Made by a program: the position numbers and the translations under genes. A stretch of DNA of 64,000 bases from Ceratorhiza oryzae-sativae. Taxonomy: Eukaryota; Basidiomycota; Agaricomycetes; Cantharellales; Ceratobasidiaceae. This document shows positions 20,002 to 30,375 of the stretch, in pieces. How positions within the stretch are numbered: the stretch's first letter is position 1; the number at the start of each line of letters is the position of its first letter. Where the stretch lies: assembly GCA_030998015.1 (NCBI GenBank), contig JARWMV010000014.1, positions 186,001-250,000 on the forward strand. The letters run 5' to 3'. The notes beneath the pieces were generated by a model, which was given only the letters and a program-made list of their open reading frames with translations, did no database searches and was not told the DNA's origin.

Positions 20002-23000
20002 ATGAGCGCAAGTGCAAGTCCGCGCACAAACAAGCCGAAACGGGGGCCGGACACAGGAGCAGCGGGGAGGGGGTAAATTGTTTTGTCCCGTATTTGGCAT
20101 GCAGCTGACGGTCGCAGACGAGGAGCATGGCGCGGCGGCGGGCCCGGCGCTGGTGGATTCCCCAACCCAGGCCGTCAGTTTGGACCGACAAGCGGGTTCC
20201 CTCCACTGGGCACCCACAACAGCGCCCAGCAGTTTATGCTTGTCACGCTCGTGGTCAGTCGCTGCCCACTTATCCCAGCGTATGTCTGACATGATCCCAG
20301 GGCGGAACAGTCCTGCTCACGACGCGCAACAACCAACGACTCGAGGGCGTCCTCACCGCTGCAGCCAGCGACGAAGGAACCCCCGGTGCCGTCCTCCGCA
20401 ACGCACGCGACACGGCCAACAGCTCTGCACCCGTCCAGGAGCTCACGTTTATCCCCGCACAGAACATTCTTGGCTGTGTGCCCGTCCAGCAGCAAGGCAA
20501 CGCGGGTGGTGGATTCCGCACCGATGGCGACATTGCCAATGCCAACCCCAACCCTCCTCGCTCTGCGTGGTCGAGCCCCCCGCCGCCGTCGAATCCGAAC
20601 CAGAACGTCGACGAGCTCACATTTGGTACTGGCGCTGGCACAGGTCAGCCGTGGGACCAGTTCCAGGCCAACGAGAAGATGTTTGGTGTCGTGACGAGCT
20701 TCAATGAAGAGGCCTACACCACCGCCCTCGACCGCAGTGCCCCGGATTTCAAGGAAAAGGAGCGCAAGGCCGAGATCATTGCCAAGGAGATCATGGCCGT
20801 CAGTCTAGCGTTGCTTCATCCCTCCCTTGTTTTTTTTTAGCTGATCATTTTTCAGGGATCGACTAATAATCCCCATTTGGCTGAGGAGCGCGGCATTGTT
20901 GATGACAGCGGCATGAACGAAGAGGACAAGTGGGTGTGTCTTGGCTCGGTCGCGTGCGGACGCTGATCGCATATTACATTGCTAGATACTCGTCAGTCGT
21001 TCGTGGACAAAACGCGTACATTCCACCAGGCGCCAGGCGTGCGGCCCAAGCCAACGGCTCTTCAACTCCCTCGCCCGCACCTGTCGCGGCCAAGTCTCCG
21101 CCAATCCCTGCCGCAGTCAAGTCTCCCCCACCGGCAGCAGCAAACGCTAATGCGCTCGGCTTCAGCGACCCCAGCAGCCAGCACACCTCCTGCGACCACT
21201 CCTGCAGCGACAACTGACCCGAAGCCGGAAGTTCCGAAGCTCGCCATCAACGGAGCCGAGACCGCGACGGGCACGCAAGCCAAGGTTTGCCCCAGGCCTG
21301 AACTGATTGCCGTGCACGATCTGGAACTCATTTGTTTATTTGTTCTAGCCTGGCGACAACAACCTCGTGGGGTCCTTCCGCGAGTTTGTCACCAACGAAA
21401 AGCAGCGCCTCGCCCAAAAGAAGCAGGCCATCGTCAAGAGCGAAAAGGAGAAACGCATGGCCGAGCTCGTGGCGTTTAGTCAGACGTTCAAGGTTCGTCT
21501 GGTCTTGCAGGTTCATTCATTTGGCATCCGTGTTCATCCACTTTCGCTTTCGTCTTGTTCCTTGTGTATTCTCGTATTCCTGCTTGCTCTGGAACTCAGC
21601 TCAACAAACCCATCCCTAAAGACCTCGTGCCGATCTTGACCAAAGACTCGGAAAAAGCCAAGGCCATAGTCGAAAAGACGAGTGCAGATGCTGCGTCGGC
21701 TCGCGCACGTACCATTGGAGGGGCGAGCACGACTATCAATGCAAATGCTCATCCGACCGGAACGAGCAACGTGGCCGCGCTTCCTGCGGGCTCGACCTCT
21801 GGCGCCATGAAAAAGACAGCGACTACGACGGGGGCCAAGGTACCCAAGATGGTCATCCAAGCGATCCCGCCGTTCAATCCGAACAGATTACGTGGGCCAG
21901 CTGCTGCGACTGCCACAAACGCAACCAAGAAGGACGGTGCAGCGCCCGGAAAGGACGCGGCTAGCTTGACTATCAAGACCAACGCCCCTGCAGCTAAAAA
22001 GGACGAGCGGGAACCAAGCCCAACGAGCGCGGCGTTTAGGTTGAATGTGAACGCGTCGTCGTTTAGGCCTGTGAGCAGCTACCCAATAGGGAAAGTGTCG
22101 TCGGCTGAGTTTTCACACAGGGACATGGTTCATCTACATCTGTGTCTGCGGTCCCGACGCCTTCGCCAAAGGTGAAAGCAGCTGCACCGGACGCAGTAGG
22201 TCGTGTCATTATGGTCTATTGCTCCATTTGACTGTTTGCTCTGCAGCCGGCTGCACCTCCCAATCCATTCTACGGCACCAAGACGTTCAAAAAGACTCAA
22301 ATGACCATGCTCAAGGAAGAATTCAACCCGTTCAAGTTTGCCAAGGTTGCTGATGCGGCCAGCGTGCGTGAGTATAACTCTGATCTTTGGCCCTTGAATC
22401 GGTAGTTGACGGATGTTTTGACACCCTGCCCTTTTCGCCTCGTGTATGCGCTTCCTGTGCTCATCCGATAGCTACGACATGGCCATATACAGGACGTAAA
22501 TTCATGTTGCTCTTCTCCGCCCCAGTTGTCGCACCCCAGCCGCCCCAGCCAGCTGCCCCACAACCTGCTCCGCAGCCCCAACCACAACAGGTTTCGCTGC
22601 CTCCGCAACAGCAGGCTCCGCCGCCCGGCCCACACCCGGGACATCCTCCCCCGCCGCCGATGCAACAACAGACCCCACCTGTGCCTGGGCCATACGAAGA
22701 CGATCATGGGCGGACCCCGTATATGCAGATGTATCCTTATCCTTACCCATACCCTGGCCAGGTGAGCTGGTTTCTTTTATCGAATTAATGGGCAGGTGTT
22801 GATGGGGCTTAAAGCCTCCGATGCAACCCATGATGCAGGTTCCACCGACGTCTGCTCCGCCTGGGTATATGCAGGGCCCGTATATGCAACCGATGCCGTA
22901 CCCACAGCATCAGATGCCTCCCAATCAACGTGGGTATCACTAATTTATCCAATGTTAATATCCTAACACACTGATTCAATGTAGCGATGTACGGTGCACC

Positions 23001-23353
23001 TATGCCGGGAATGCCTCGTAAGTAGCTGTTGAGGGCTAGATAACCGACCACACTCACTGACATCTTGCTACAGACATTGCATACATGCCTCCACCGCCCG
23101 GCGCATATCCGCCCGGCGCAGCTCCGCGCGGGTCCATGCCTCCACCACACGGGTATTACCATCAGAGCCCCCAACGTGAGTCTGGTTATGGTTGAAAGGC
23201 AACAACCTTGGGCTCACAATTGTTATCGTAGTCGGTCACGCTGTTCCATACCCGATGATGATGCAAGGCCCTCCAGGCGCACCGACGCCCCATCCATACG
23301 ATCCTCAAGGCCCACCAAACGGGCCGCCTGGTCCTCTTGGTGTAGGACACTGA
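20002..23353 (+). CDS. PBP1: Ataxin-2 / PBP1-like RNA-binding protein
   Basis: Poly(A)-binding-protein partner; controls mRNA stability, stress granules and TORC1 in fungi. Exon 1 (20002-20072, 71 nt, phase 2) joins 20118 to give a basic start, MSASASPRTNKPKRG, then RG-rich AGRGRGAWRGGGPGAGG. The Lsm (SM-ATX) domain includes GTVLLTTRNNQRLEGVL and PVQELTFIPAQNILGCV. LsmAD follows: DQFQANEKMFGVVTSFNEEA then YTTALDRSAPDFKEKERKAE, with YSSVVRGQNAYIPPGARRAA after it. A PAM2 motif, LNVNASSFRP, lies at 22041-22070, directly before a 50-nt intron. Near the end is NPFYGTKTFKKTQMTMLKEE then FNPFKFAKVADAASV. The C-terminus is Pro/Met/Tyr/Gln-rich, ending at 23353. Domain order is canonical. Confidence 0.9.
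22041..22070 (+). other. PAM2 motif (PABP MLLE-binding) in PBP1
   Basis: Encodes LNVNASSFRP, matching the LNxxAxxFxP core bound by the MLLE domain of poly(A)-binding protein. It is in frame with the upstream exon, and the exon ends right after it at a GTGAGC donor. Confidence 0.75.
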
Positions 23354-23736
23354 GCATAGGAGTGGGGTCACAGACAGCTGGGAGGGGGGGAGGGGGAGTT
23401 CTTGTTTGGGCAGTCACACGTTGAAAAACGAAGTGGTAGGGGGTCTGCCACGTACGGGGGTGGTACGACATCATGTTTTTGCTGTGTGCGATCTGAGTCT
23501 AGTTGGATGGCTTCGGTGGTTCTTGTCAGTTGGTTGGGTTCACACGATTGGGGGTTGGGAAGGAGCAAGGGGGTGAGGGGTTGGTGACGCATGTGTACCT
23601 TTCATCCTGGGCTACCGATTCTTTGTGCTATGAATTCGCCTCTCAAGGTATTCAAGTCCGAGTGTTCTATGCATTAAGTGACAAGTGACATACTATCAAC
23701 ATGATTACAAGGGCTCCCAAGTCCAGAAAGAGATAA
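23354..23736. other. Convergent 3' intergenic, PBP1 / BUB1
   Basis: G-rich 3' region (a run of G tracts at 23380-23600) between two stop codons. No gene seen. Confidence 0.4.
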
Positions 23737-26700
23737 TTATAGTGACGGCCTATCCGTCGCCGCGATACTAACTTTCTTCAGCAGGGACTTGAGGCTTCGA
23801 GACCCCTTGTCACAGTTTTCCTGCAACCAGTTTTCCATCCGCTCCCGAAGAGCGTCCATTTCATCAACCAGTGGCATACTTCCGTCCGGTCGTACTGCTG
23901 TCGGGTTCAATAGAATATCGAAGAGTGAGGACCAGATTTCGGTTTGCCAGTACCGTTTCAGCCCAACATTGATCTTGTACTTGGTCCGTCCTGCTTCTTC
24001 ATATGGCACTGTGTCAATATACTTGCCGAAAAGCATGCAATATACGATCCCGGCTAGACCAAAGTAGTCGCCCTGGTAGGTCCAAGGTCGACCTTCACGG
24101 AGCTCAAGCGCATCGCGATGATCAGTTGGCCAATCACCCACGAAAGTTTGGCCAGGTGGGAAGAGCGACGTGTCGATTCCGCGTCCAAAGTCGATTAACC
24201 GAATGCCTTTGTAGGCCCAACCGTTCTCACCAGAGGGGTCGTATTTCGCGTTCCACGTATGAGCTTCGTCCGGTACGTCTTCAGCACGAAGCAACACATT
24301 GTCGATCTTGAGGTCGCCATGAATAAACCCATGCGCGTGCATGCCCGAGATCAGCCGGAGGAGCTCGATCGTGAAGAACATAGCGAGTAACTCGTCTAGC
24401 CCTGGATTGCTCGTGTTTGCTGGAGAAAAGCCACACGTTGTTGATCGGTTTACAGTATCAAGAAGACACCCTTGGCTGCAATATTCTAGAATCAAGAAGC
24501 TCTCGTCCTTGTATAGGTATAGTCTCCTCGGTCGAACGATGCTCGAAAGTAGGCGCTGTGGGAGTGTGGCTCGGAGTCTTGAGAGTACTGTGTACTCCCA
24601 TCGGTCTGCGGGTCGAACGACCTTGACTGCGACAGACATATCATCGTCCACGAACCCGCTGTCATCTCCATCTTCATCCTCGGGCATGTACATCGCCAAG
24701 AAGACCGCCCCAAACCCGCCTTCTCCAAGCTTGGCCGCAACTGAATACTCGTCCGCCTCACCGAGCGTGATTGGAAGCTCGTCGCCCTTCTTGCTGCGCG
24801 CAAACTTGTTCAACGCTTCAAGTTGGTTCGCGTCTGTATGCGTAAAATCCTGGATTGACGGAGGGGCAGGCACACGCGAAATCAAGTCTGAAATAACTGC
24901 GGGTTCGAACGGATTCAGGGCGGGTAATATTGAACCGGCTGATCCATCCTGAACGTCTTGCTCAGCCTCTGCAGGCTCCTCCGGAATTTCATCCTTCCAT
25001 AACCCTACAGCACGTATTGTTGTCGTAGTGAACTCGCATGTTCGTTCGGTTATCGGCGTCATAACATTGAAATGTCCAAGACGGCCGCCCATAGGAACAT
25101 AACGTGCATCGTCCTCGTCTTCGTCGTCTAGCTGTTCGTCATATTCGTCCTCTTCGGAGAGTTTAGGGTGCGGGAAGAGTAAAGGCTGCCTGGTTAGATG
25201 AGCTAAGGTCGTCATCCTGGAATACGGTAAATGTCTTGGGGGTTTTTGGCTCGACTGGGGGATCGACGAAGGGCGCGAAGGTCTTGGGCTTCAACGGACC
25301 AGCAGGTGTTGCTGCAACAGCTGGTGGCGGATGCGCCGGAGCGTCGGCCGGCGGATCGACGAACGGTATAAATGACTTGGCTTTGAGCATATTCTTGGAC
25401 CCAAGCGAGGTAGCAACTGGTTCAGGTTCATCCCGAAAAACGGGGACCTTTGCCTTGACAGCGACCCCTGGATCATCGACAAAAATAGCCATCTTGGCTG
25501 CGGATGCACGGCAGGCGGAGCTGAATTCTCATTTGAAGCGCGTTCCTTTGGCTGGGGCATGGCGTTCTCGTTAGATGACTTGATGACGTTCTCATTGGAT
25601 CCTTTGGGAACGTTATCATTGCCTCCGCCTCTGGCAATCTCGAAATATGGAACTGGTGGCCGACTCGCGTTTTCTGGGCGACGAATTGGCCCTGTTGTAG
25701 GGGTGGGGGTTCCAGGCACACCTTGCGTTTCGGATATGTTCATCATGGAAAGTGGAGGTCGCAGCTTCATCAACCAAAGGTAAGATATGCTTGGTCTCAG
25801 CGAGATAAAAGTATGAACGCACCTCCTCAATACCTTCTTCACCTTCGTCCTCTTCTTCTATTCTCTCTGCTGCAAGTTTTTCCTTCCCGGGTGATGCATT
25901 GAACATCTCGAACACATCCCCCAGTGCCGCACGTGTATTTACCGTGACCGTTGGCTCCCCAGCCATCGTGACGGTCATCGTTCGCTCCTTCTCCTTCTTT
26001 ATCCCTTTTGCGCCAACCCCACTAGCTCCATCTCGAGCGACGGCATCCCGTACGGGAACAGCGACGATCACGGGTGGTGCAGCCCACTTCTTTCCCAGTA
26101 GGCCCAACGCACGAGCTCTCGCCTCGTCAGGACTCAACTCCTGAGGGCCATCTCCTGAGCCCGAGCTGGAAGCCTGAAGCCGAGCAAGCGGAAGACAGAT
26201 CTGTTCGGCGCGTTTGCCTGGACCTGGAGCAGGATTCCTCAGGCGCTTTGGCAGTGACGGAAGAGGTCGAAGTGGTTTTGGTTTCGGATACGTAGGTATA
26301 GGCGCTGAGGTAAGTGCTGAAGGTGGAGGGGCAGTTGAAGTTGACGCTATAGCTGGTGCTGCCGCTGATGTAGAAGCAACAGGAGCCGGACCCTTTGGAG
26401 TCGGTCCACTGTCCCAATTTTTGAACGGATTTTGGCGTAGAGATTCGGTCTCTTTCGGCTGGGATGGGGCGAAGACGTCCTCGTGGCCAGGTCGCGGAGC
26501 ATGTGGCGTGCGTGCAGGCTGGGACTACTAGTTATTCAATAAGCATGATTAAGAGTAGAATATCCGAGACGTACCTCTTCAGTGTCCCTATAAACCTCAA
26601 TTTTAGGGGTTTTGGGTGTGAAAACACCATGCTTCAGTTGAGGAAGAGTTTCGCCTTGCCAGCTCTTTCCGTCAGAATGGTTCTCCTTTCGCCGACTGTC

Positions 26701-27640
26701 CCGCGTCCCAACATCAGGCCATTCGCCAGTCTGAATACCTGGATCTAAACACCAGGGCCGTCAATACCCTCGACTTCACTGTAAGTTGGTATGCATACCG
26801 GCTTGGTCAACCCCGTCACGGAACACAGATATACGAGCACCATTGTTTGTCGCGCGCGAAGACGAAGAGGATACCACAAACGGATCGTCTGATGTTGTTG
26901 CGGGGCGTGTTCGTTCACCAAGAACCTTGCGTGCGGTAGGAGCTGGGGGTGGAGCAGCCATCGGCTCATCTGTGTCTGTGTCTAAACCTGCTGGGGCGCT
27001 GAGGATGCGTTTCTGAAACTCTTCGTAACGTGTCTGAAGCCGCTTGAGAGGTTTGGCCTTGCGAGCCAAGCCAAGTTGATATATCTCGTCTGCCTTTCTC
27101 ATACTAGAAAGGCTTGAGTCACCAACGTAGCTAATGGATGTTTGCTACTTACTTGCGATTTCGCTCCAGCGTGTTTGCATATTCAACATAAAATAACTCC
27201 CAGACTGACCCGATGTCATTAGCCAAAAGATACGCGTAGATGGTTTCCGGCTTTTCCACAATTCCCGCGTAGCATATCCAAAGCTTCAGGTACCGTAAGT
27301 CATTGAGATATCGTGGGTCTTCGCGAAATTCGCGCGTCGCTCGTTCCAGGAGTGGCACCAATCCGCTTTCGGAGTTACTCCCTGCTGGATAACATTCGAC
27401 TACCCAATCAACATACGCGACGTACGCAGCAATCGGGTCCTCATCCTCCTCTATGGCAACTCGAACTGCTTCCTGATGTTTCGCGTGCCCGTCAGCAAGC
27501 TGCTTGGCTAGCTGTTGGCGAGGAGCTGAGAGTATGTTTGAGAGGGCAACCGCACTGCGACCGTGCTTCCTGGGTACGATATTCTCTTTCTGGTGTTCTA
27601 TGACTGAGATGTCTACAGTTGGAGGCTCTTCAGTCGCCAT
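23737..27640 (-). CDS. BUB1: Spindle-checkpoint kinase BUB1 (BUB1/MAD3 family)
   Basis: Kinetochore Ser/Thr kinase of the spindle assembly checkpoint. ATG at 27640. A KEN box (HQKENIVPRK) near residue 20 is followed by the TPR/MAD3-BUB1 homology region: IAAYVAYVDWVVECYPAGSN, LLERATREFREDPRYLNDLR, YLKLWICYAGIVEKPETIYA and ADEIYQLGLARKAKPLKRLQ. A long disordered middle carries repeated short motifs (separate entry). The kinase domain spans about 24780-23740: LGEGGFGAVF (P-loop), VAVK, HGDLKIDNVLL (catalytic loop) and IDFGRGID (DFG), so it looks active, unlike MAD3/BUBR1. Ends IAATDRPSL. Near 25500 the frame moves by 1 nt just before the MAIFVDD motif with no valid intron, so one base may be missing there. 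Confidence 0.92.
25210..26830 (-). repeat. Array of ABBA-like short linear motifs in BUB1
   Basis: In protein order: RISVFRDG (about 26830), KIEVYRDTE (about 26600), then a cluster at 25492-25210 with MAIFVDDP, KVPVFRDEP, SFIPFVDPP, TFAPFVDPP and TFTVFQDDD. They share hydrophobic-x-x-[FY]-x-D, close to the ABBA consensus Fx[ILV][FHY]x[DE] that recruits Cdc20 in A2/BUBR1/BUB1/Acm1. TFTVFQD fits exactly; the two FxPF copies have Pro at the third place. SNEN repeats lie just upstream of the cluster. Confidence 0.65.
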
Positions 27641-28286
27641 CGGGTGTCGAGGAATAAATGAGGCCAGCCACGGTCACGCGAGACACGCGCATCACGTGGG
27701 TATGTTCTTTCACGTGTCGTATTTATGCTTGCAAGTTTATGCTAAGCACCGTTTTGAGCCCACTGCAAGACGCTATGCCCTAATTGTACAGGCTGATCAA
27801 CATGCAACGCTTGATATGCGAAAAAAACGAGACGGATGTTATAATCCCTTTTCAATCGAGTAAATGGACCGTCGAAGTTACCCAGACAGTATGGATTTGA
27901 TGGAGTATAGTAGCCGAATCGGTTGTATAATTATTTATTGCAATTTGTGGACTATATGCCCACCTCACAATAAACCTCTTACCGTCGCCGTCTTGTTTCC
28001 TGTATCTCTTTGTTCCTAGCTCGCAACAGCAGCCCAGCTACACAAGTAGTCAAATAAATATCTCTCTTTAAATATTGGGTACCTGCGAAATAGGGATGAG
28101 ACCATAGAAAGTTCTCGAAAGTGAAACGTCCCAAGTGCTCGACTTCCCTTCGCCACATCAACCATCCTGAATGAAATTTCTAGAAGCGAGCAGCGCTTAC
28201 TACTTGAGGTAACTTTCAGTTCGCCGTTATGCATACATGACGACAATTACAGACGGCTACGCCTGCGCAGCAATCATGAGGTCAAC
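27641..28286. other. Divergent intergenic region, BUB1 / HSP20
   Basis: About 0.65 kb, AT-rich toward the HSP20 side. No gene recognised; open frames here are short and featureless. Confidence 0.4.
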
Positions 28287-28303
28287 GGAAAGAATGTTCT
28301 AGT
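28287..28303 (+). promoter_or_regulatory. Heat-shock element (HSE)
   Basis: GGAAAGAATGTTCTAG contains inverted nGAAn/nTTCn units (GAA, GAAtgTTC, then TAG), the binding pattern of heat-shock factor, 107 bp upstream of the HSP20 ATG and just before its TATA box. Confidence 0.6.
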
Positions 28304-28317
28304 ATAAGGCATGAAGT

Positions 28318-28325
28318 TATAAATA
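28318..28325 (+). promoter_or_regulatory. TATA box of HSP20
   Basis: TATAAATA, 85 bp before the ATG at 28410 and 15 bp after the HSE: a normal inducible heat-shock promoter layout. Confidence 0.7.
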
Positions 28326-28409
28326 TAGGCCGGAGTTGTTGAACACGAACTGCAACACACATCTCCCTCGACCACTCGCGCTCTATATTGCTTACTCTTC
28401 AACCGCGCA

Positions 28410-28920
28410 ATGTCTCTTGCTCGCAGCTGGTTCAACGATTTCGACCCTATCTTCCGCCTCATCCAAGAGCCTCAAGGTAGTTCTGGGCAGCAACCCGGTC
28501 CGCTCCAGCGCCAGGCGCATGTGGAGGTCACAGAGGAGAACGACAAGTATGCCATCCGTGCCGAACTCCCCGGTGTCCAGAAAGAAAATCTGGAGCTCAA
28601 TGTCGGGAACGACGGAAAGTCGTTGACTATTGAAGGCCATGTTCACAGAACCAATAAGGCCTCACCTACTGGCACTGAGTCTCAGGCCGAAGGCGCTTCC
28701 AGTCAAAGTCAGCATATAGAAGCTTTGGATGTTTTGGCATATACTGACAAATTCTATAGAGAGCGGAACCTACGAGTATCGCTCGACATTCTCTCGTACC
28801 ATCTGGTTCCCCCATGCGGTTGATGGCGCGAAGGCACAGGCCAAACTCACCGACGGAATTTTGAACCTCGAGATACCGAAGCGCACTGAGTCTGGCCGCC
28901 AGAAGATAACGCTCGCTTAG
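28410..28920 (+). CDS. HSP20: Small heat-shock protein, HSP20/alpha-crystallin
   Basis: ATP-independent chaperone that holds unfolding proteins. Exons 28410-28707 and 28760-28920 give 459 nt, 152 aa. The N-terminus is MSLARSWFNDFDPIFRLIQE. The alpha-crystallin domain starts VEVTEENDKYAIRAELPGVQ (the class-I ELPGV motif), then ENLELNVGNDGKSLTIEGH. After the intron come SGTYEYRSTFSRTIWFPHAV, LTDGILNLEIPKRTES (GxLxLxxPK) and QKITLA. An HSE and TATA box upstream indicate heat-shock-factor control. Length and motifs are normal for fungal HSP20. Confidence 0.95.
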
Positions 28921-29207
28921 CCCGCCATCGTAATCTTTGTTGAATCAGAATTTTCCAGTCCTCTTTTAAGTCAAGTCTTACCTGTATCACTGCTCATACT
29001 TTGTGTTTGTTTTCAATTTGTTTTTGTAGCTTCCTTTTGCATCTCCGTCACACAATTAAAAATGAGGTTGGAAAATGATGTGTAGTAAAGAATCTATTAA
29101 CTCGGACGTTACAATGGATGTAACCCTAATTGTCGCACAATATACTATCTGGGTCAAATCGCATATAATCTACATATTTCGTTCATCCAGTGAAGCACGG
29201 AATCATC
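28921..29207. other. 3' region of HSP20
   Basis: AT-rich, no gene seen. Confidence 0.4.
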
Positions 29208-29940
29208 TCATCCCCTAGGCGTAAACATAACCGCAATGTTTATTATGACAGAAATCAAACGGAACTTAAGATTTAAGTAACGCTCTCCGCGATCCACAGC
29301 CGATTCTCCAGGTATAGCTTCGAACTTGTTTTCGTCGACTGCACTATACTTAGAAAGCAACCTTGCCAGCACCGCGACAACGGGCGTCTCGACAAACCTG
29401 GAGTTCACCATCGTCCGATGGGATGACAGAACTCGGAAGATTCTGAGACATACCTTCCAATACGGCACGGATTCCTAAAGAAAATGGAATAACTGCGCTA
29501 CGGCTCCAGTCTGAATCAACGAATCACACGAACATGAATTCAAGAGGGCCGTCCCAGTACTTTGGATGGTAGTGAAGGCTGGTCAAAATTGGACCTACTT
29601 GCGCCGATTTAGGAATATTTAGAGTCATGTTCCATTTACTGGTGGACGAACGAACAATAAAACATGTATCAGAGGTTGCCTGCTTCGGTATGTAAGGAAC
29701 CTATTTATGTTATTACCAGCAAGCAAATTTCCTTTCAAGATAGGTGTGCAATTGTTGATGCGAAACATTCGATACAGTCGAAGATATTCGTACAGGACTG
29801 GGAGATCGTATGGAATTTGTGACATGTCCATAGACCTGACAGATTGGTGCTACTAGTCAATGGTTCAAGCTTCCTCCGATTGTGAGGGCCCTTACCGCTA
29901 CTCCACTCTTCATTTGAATTGCATTTAGCTATTCACGATA
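29208..29940 (-). CDS. Possible small multi-exon gene, unknown
   Basis: Weak candidate. The best stretch is QATSDTCFIVRSSTSKWNMT then LNIPKSAQVGPILTSLHYHP and KYWDGPLEF on minus at about 29515-29680, with plausible splice sites on both sides. A possible upstream exon is VYGHVTNSIRSPSPVRISST (about 29760-29840). I do not recognise the family. The remaining pieces are short and the start is unknown. It could equally be a relic. Confidence 0.28.
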
Positions 29941-30375
29941 TAGCACTAGCGGTCCCAATACGATCGCCATGGTATTTGAAGTTGTGCATAGCCGGCTACG
30001 ATGCTAATGTATGTGCTATGTCCCAGCTCTTAATATGCTCTGACGTTTTGGATTTAACTGAAAGAGGATAGTTTGAAAGAGAAACGGCCTCAAAAGTTGC
30101 TCAAAGCAGGCTATGGAGCGCGAATCAGGGCGCGAAAAGAGAAGGAGGCTGCTCGAAAAGAGATCTTCTGGAGTTTGGTATTGTTGTATCTACGTCATCC
30201 TTCTGGATATCCTTGCTATGAAGATCGGGATTCGATGGATAGGTTACGCGCAATTAGCATCTTGCCCGCGGCCGGTGCGTATGATGTTAACAAATTACAG
30301 TCCTTAGGACATTGTGGCACACAAGGCGGGGTATCAGAGACTCACGTGACCTTCTCGTAACTCTAACCAGCCACC
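29941..30375. other. Upstream region of VPS34
   Basis: About 0.4 kb with no convincing gene. The last bases before the start form a strong initiation context (CCACCATGG). Confidence 0.4.

Noticed and set aside
20386..20694. Alternative Arg/Ser-rich frames over the PBP1 Lsm region
   Set aside because: The Lsm and LsmAD motifs fix the correct frame.
22071..22130. Apparent frameshift in PBP1 after the PAM2 motif
   Set aside because: A 50-nt intron with GTGAGC donor, CTGAG branch and TTTTCACACAG acceptor restores the frame exactly.
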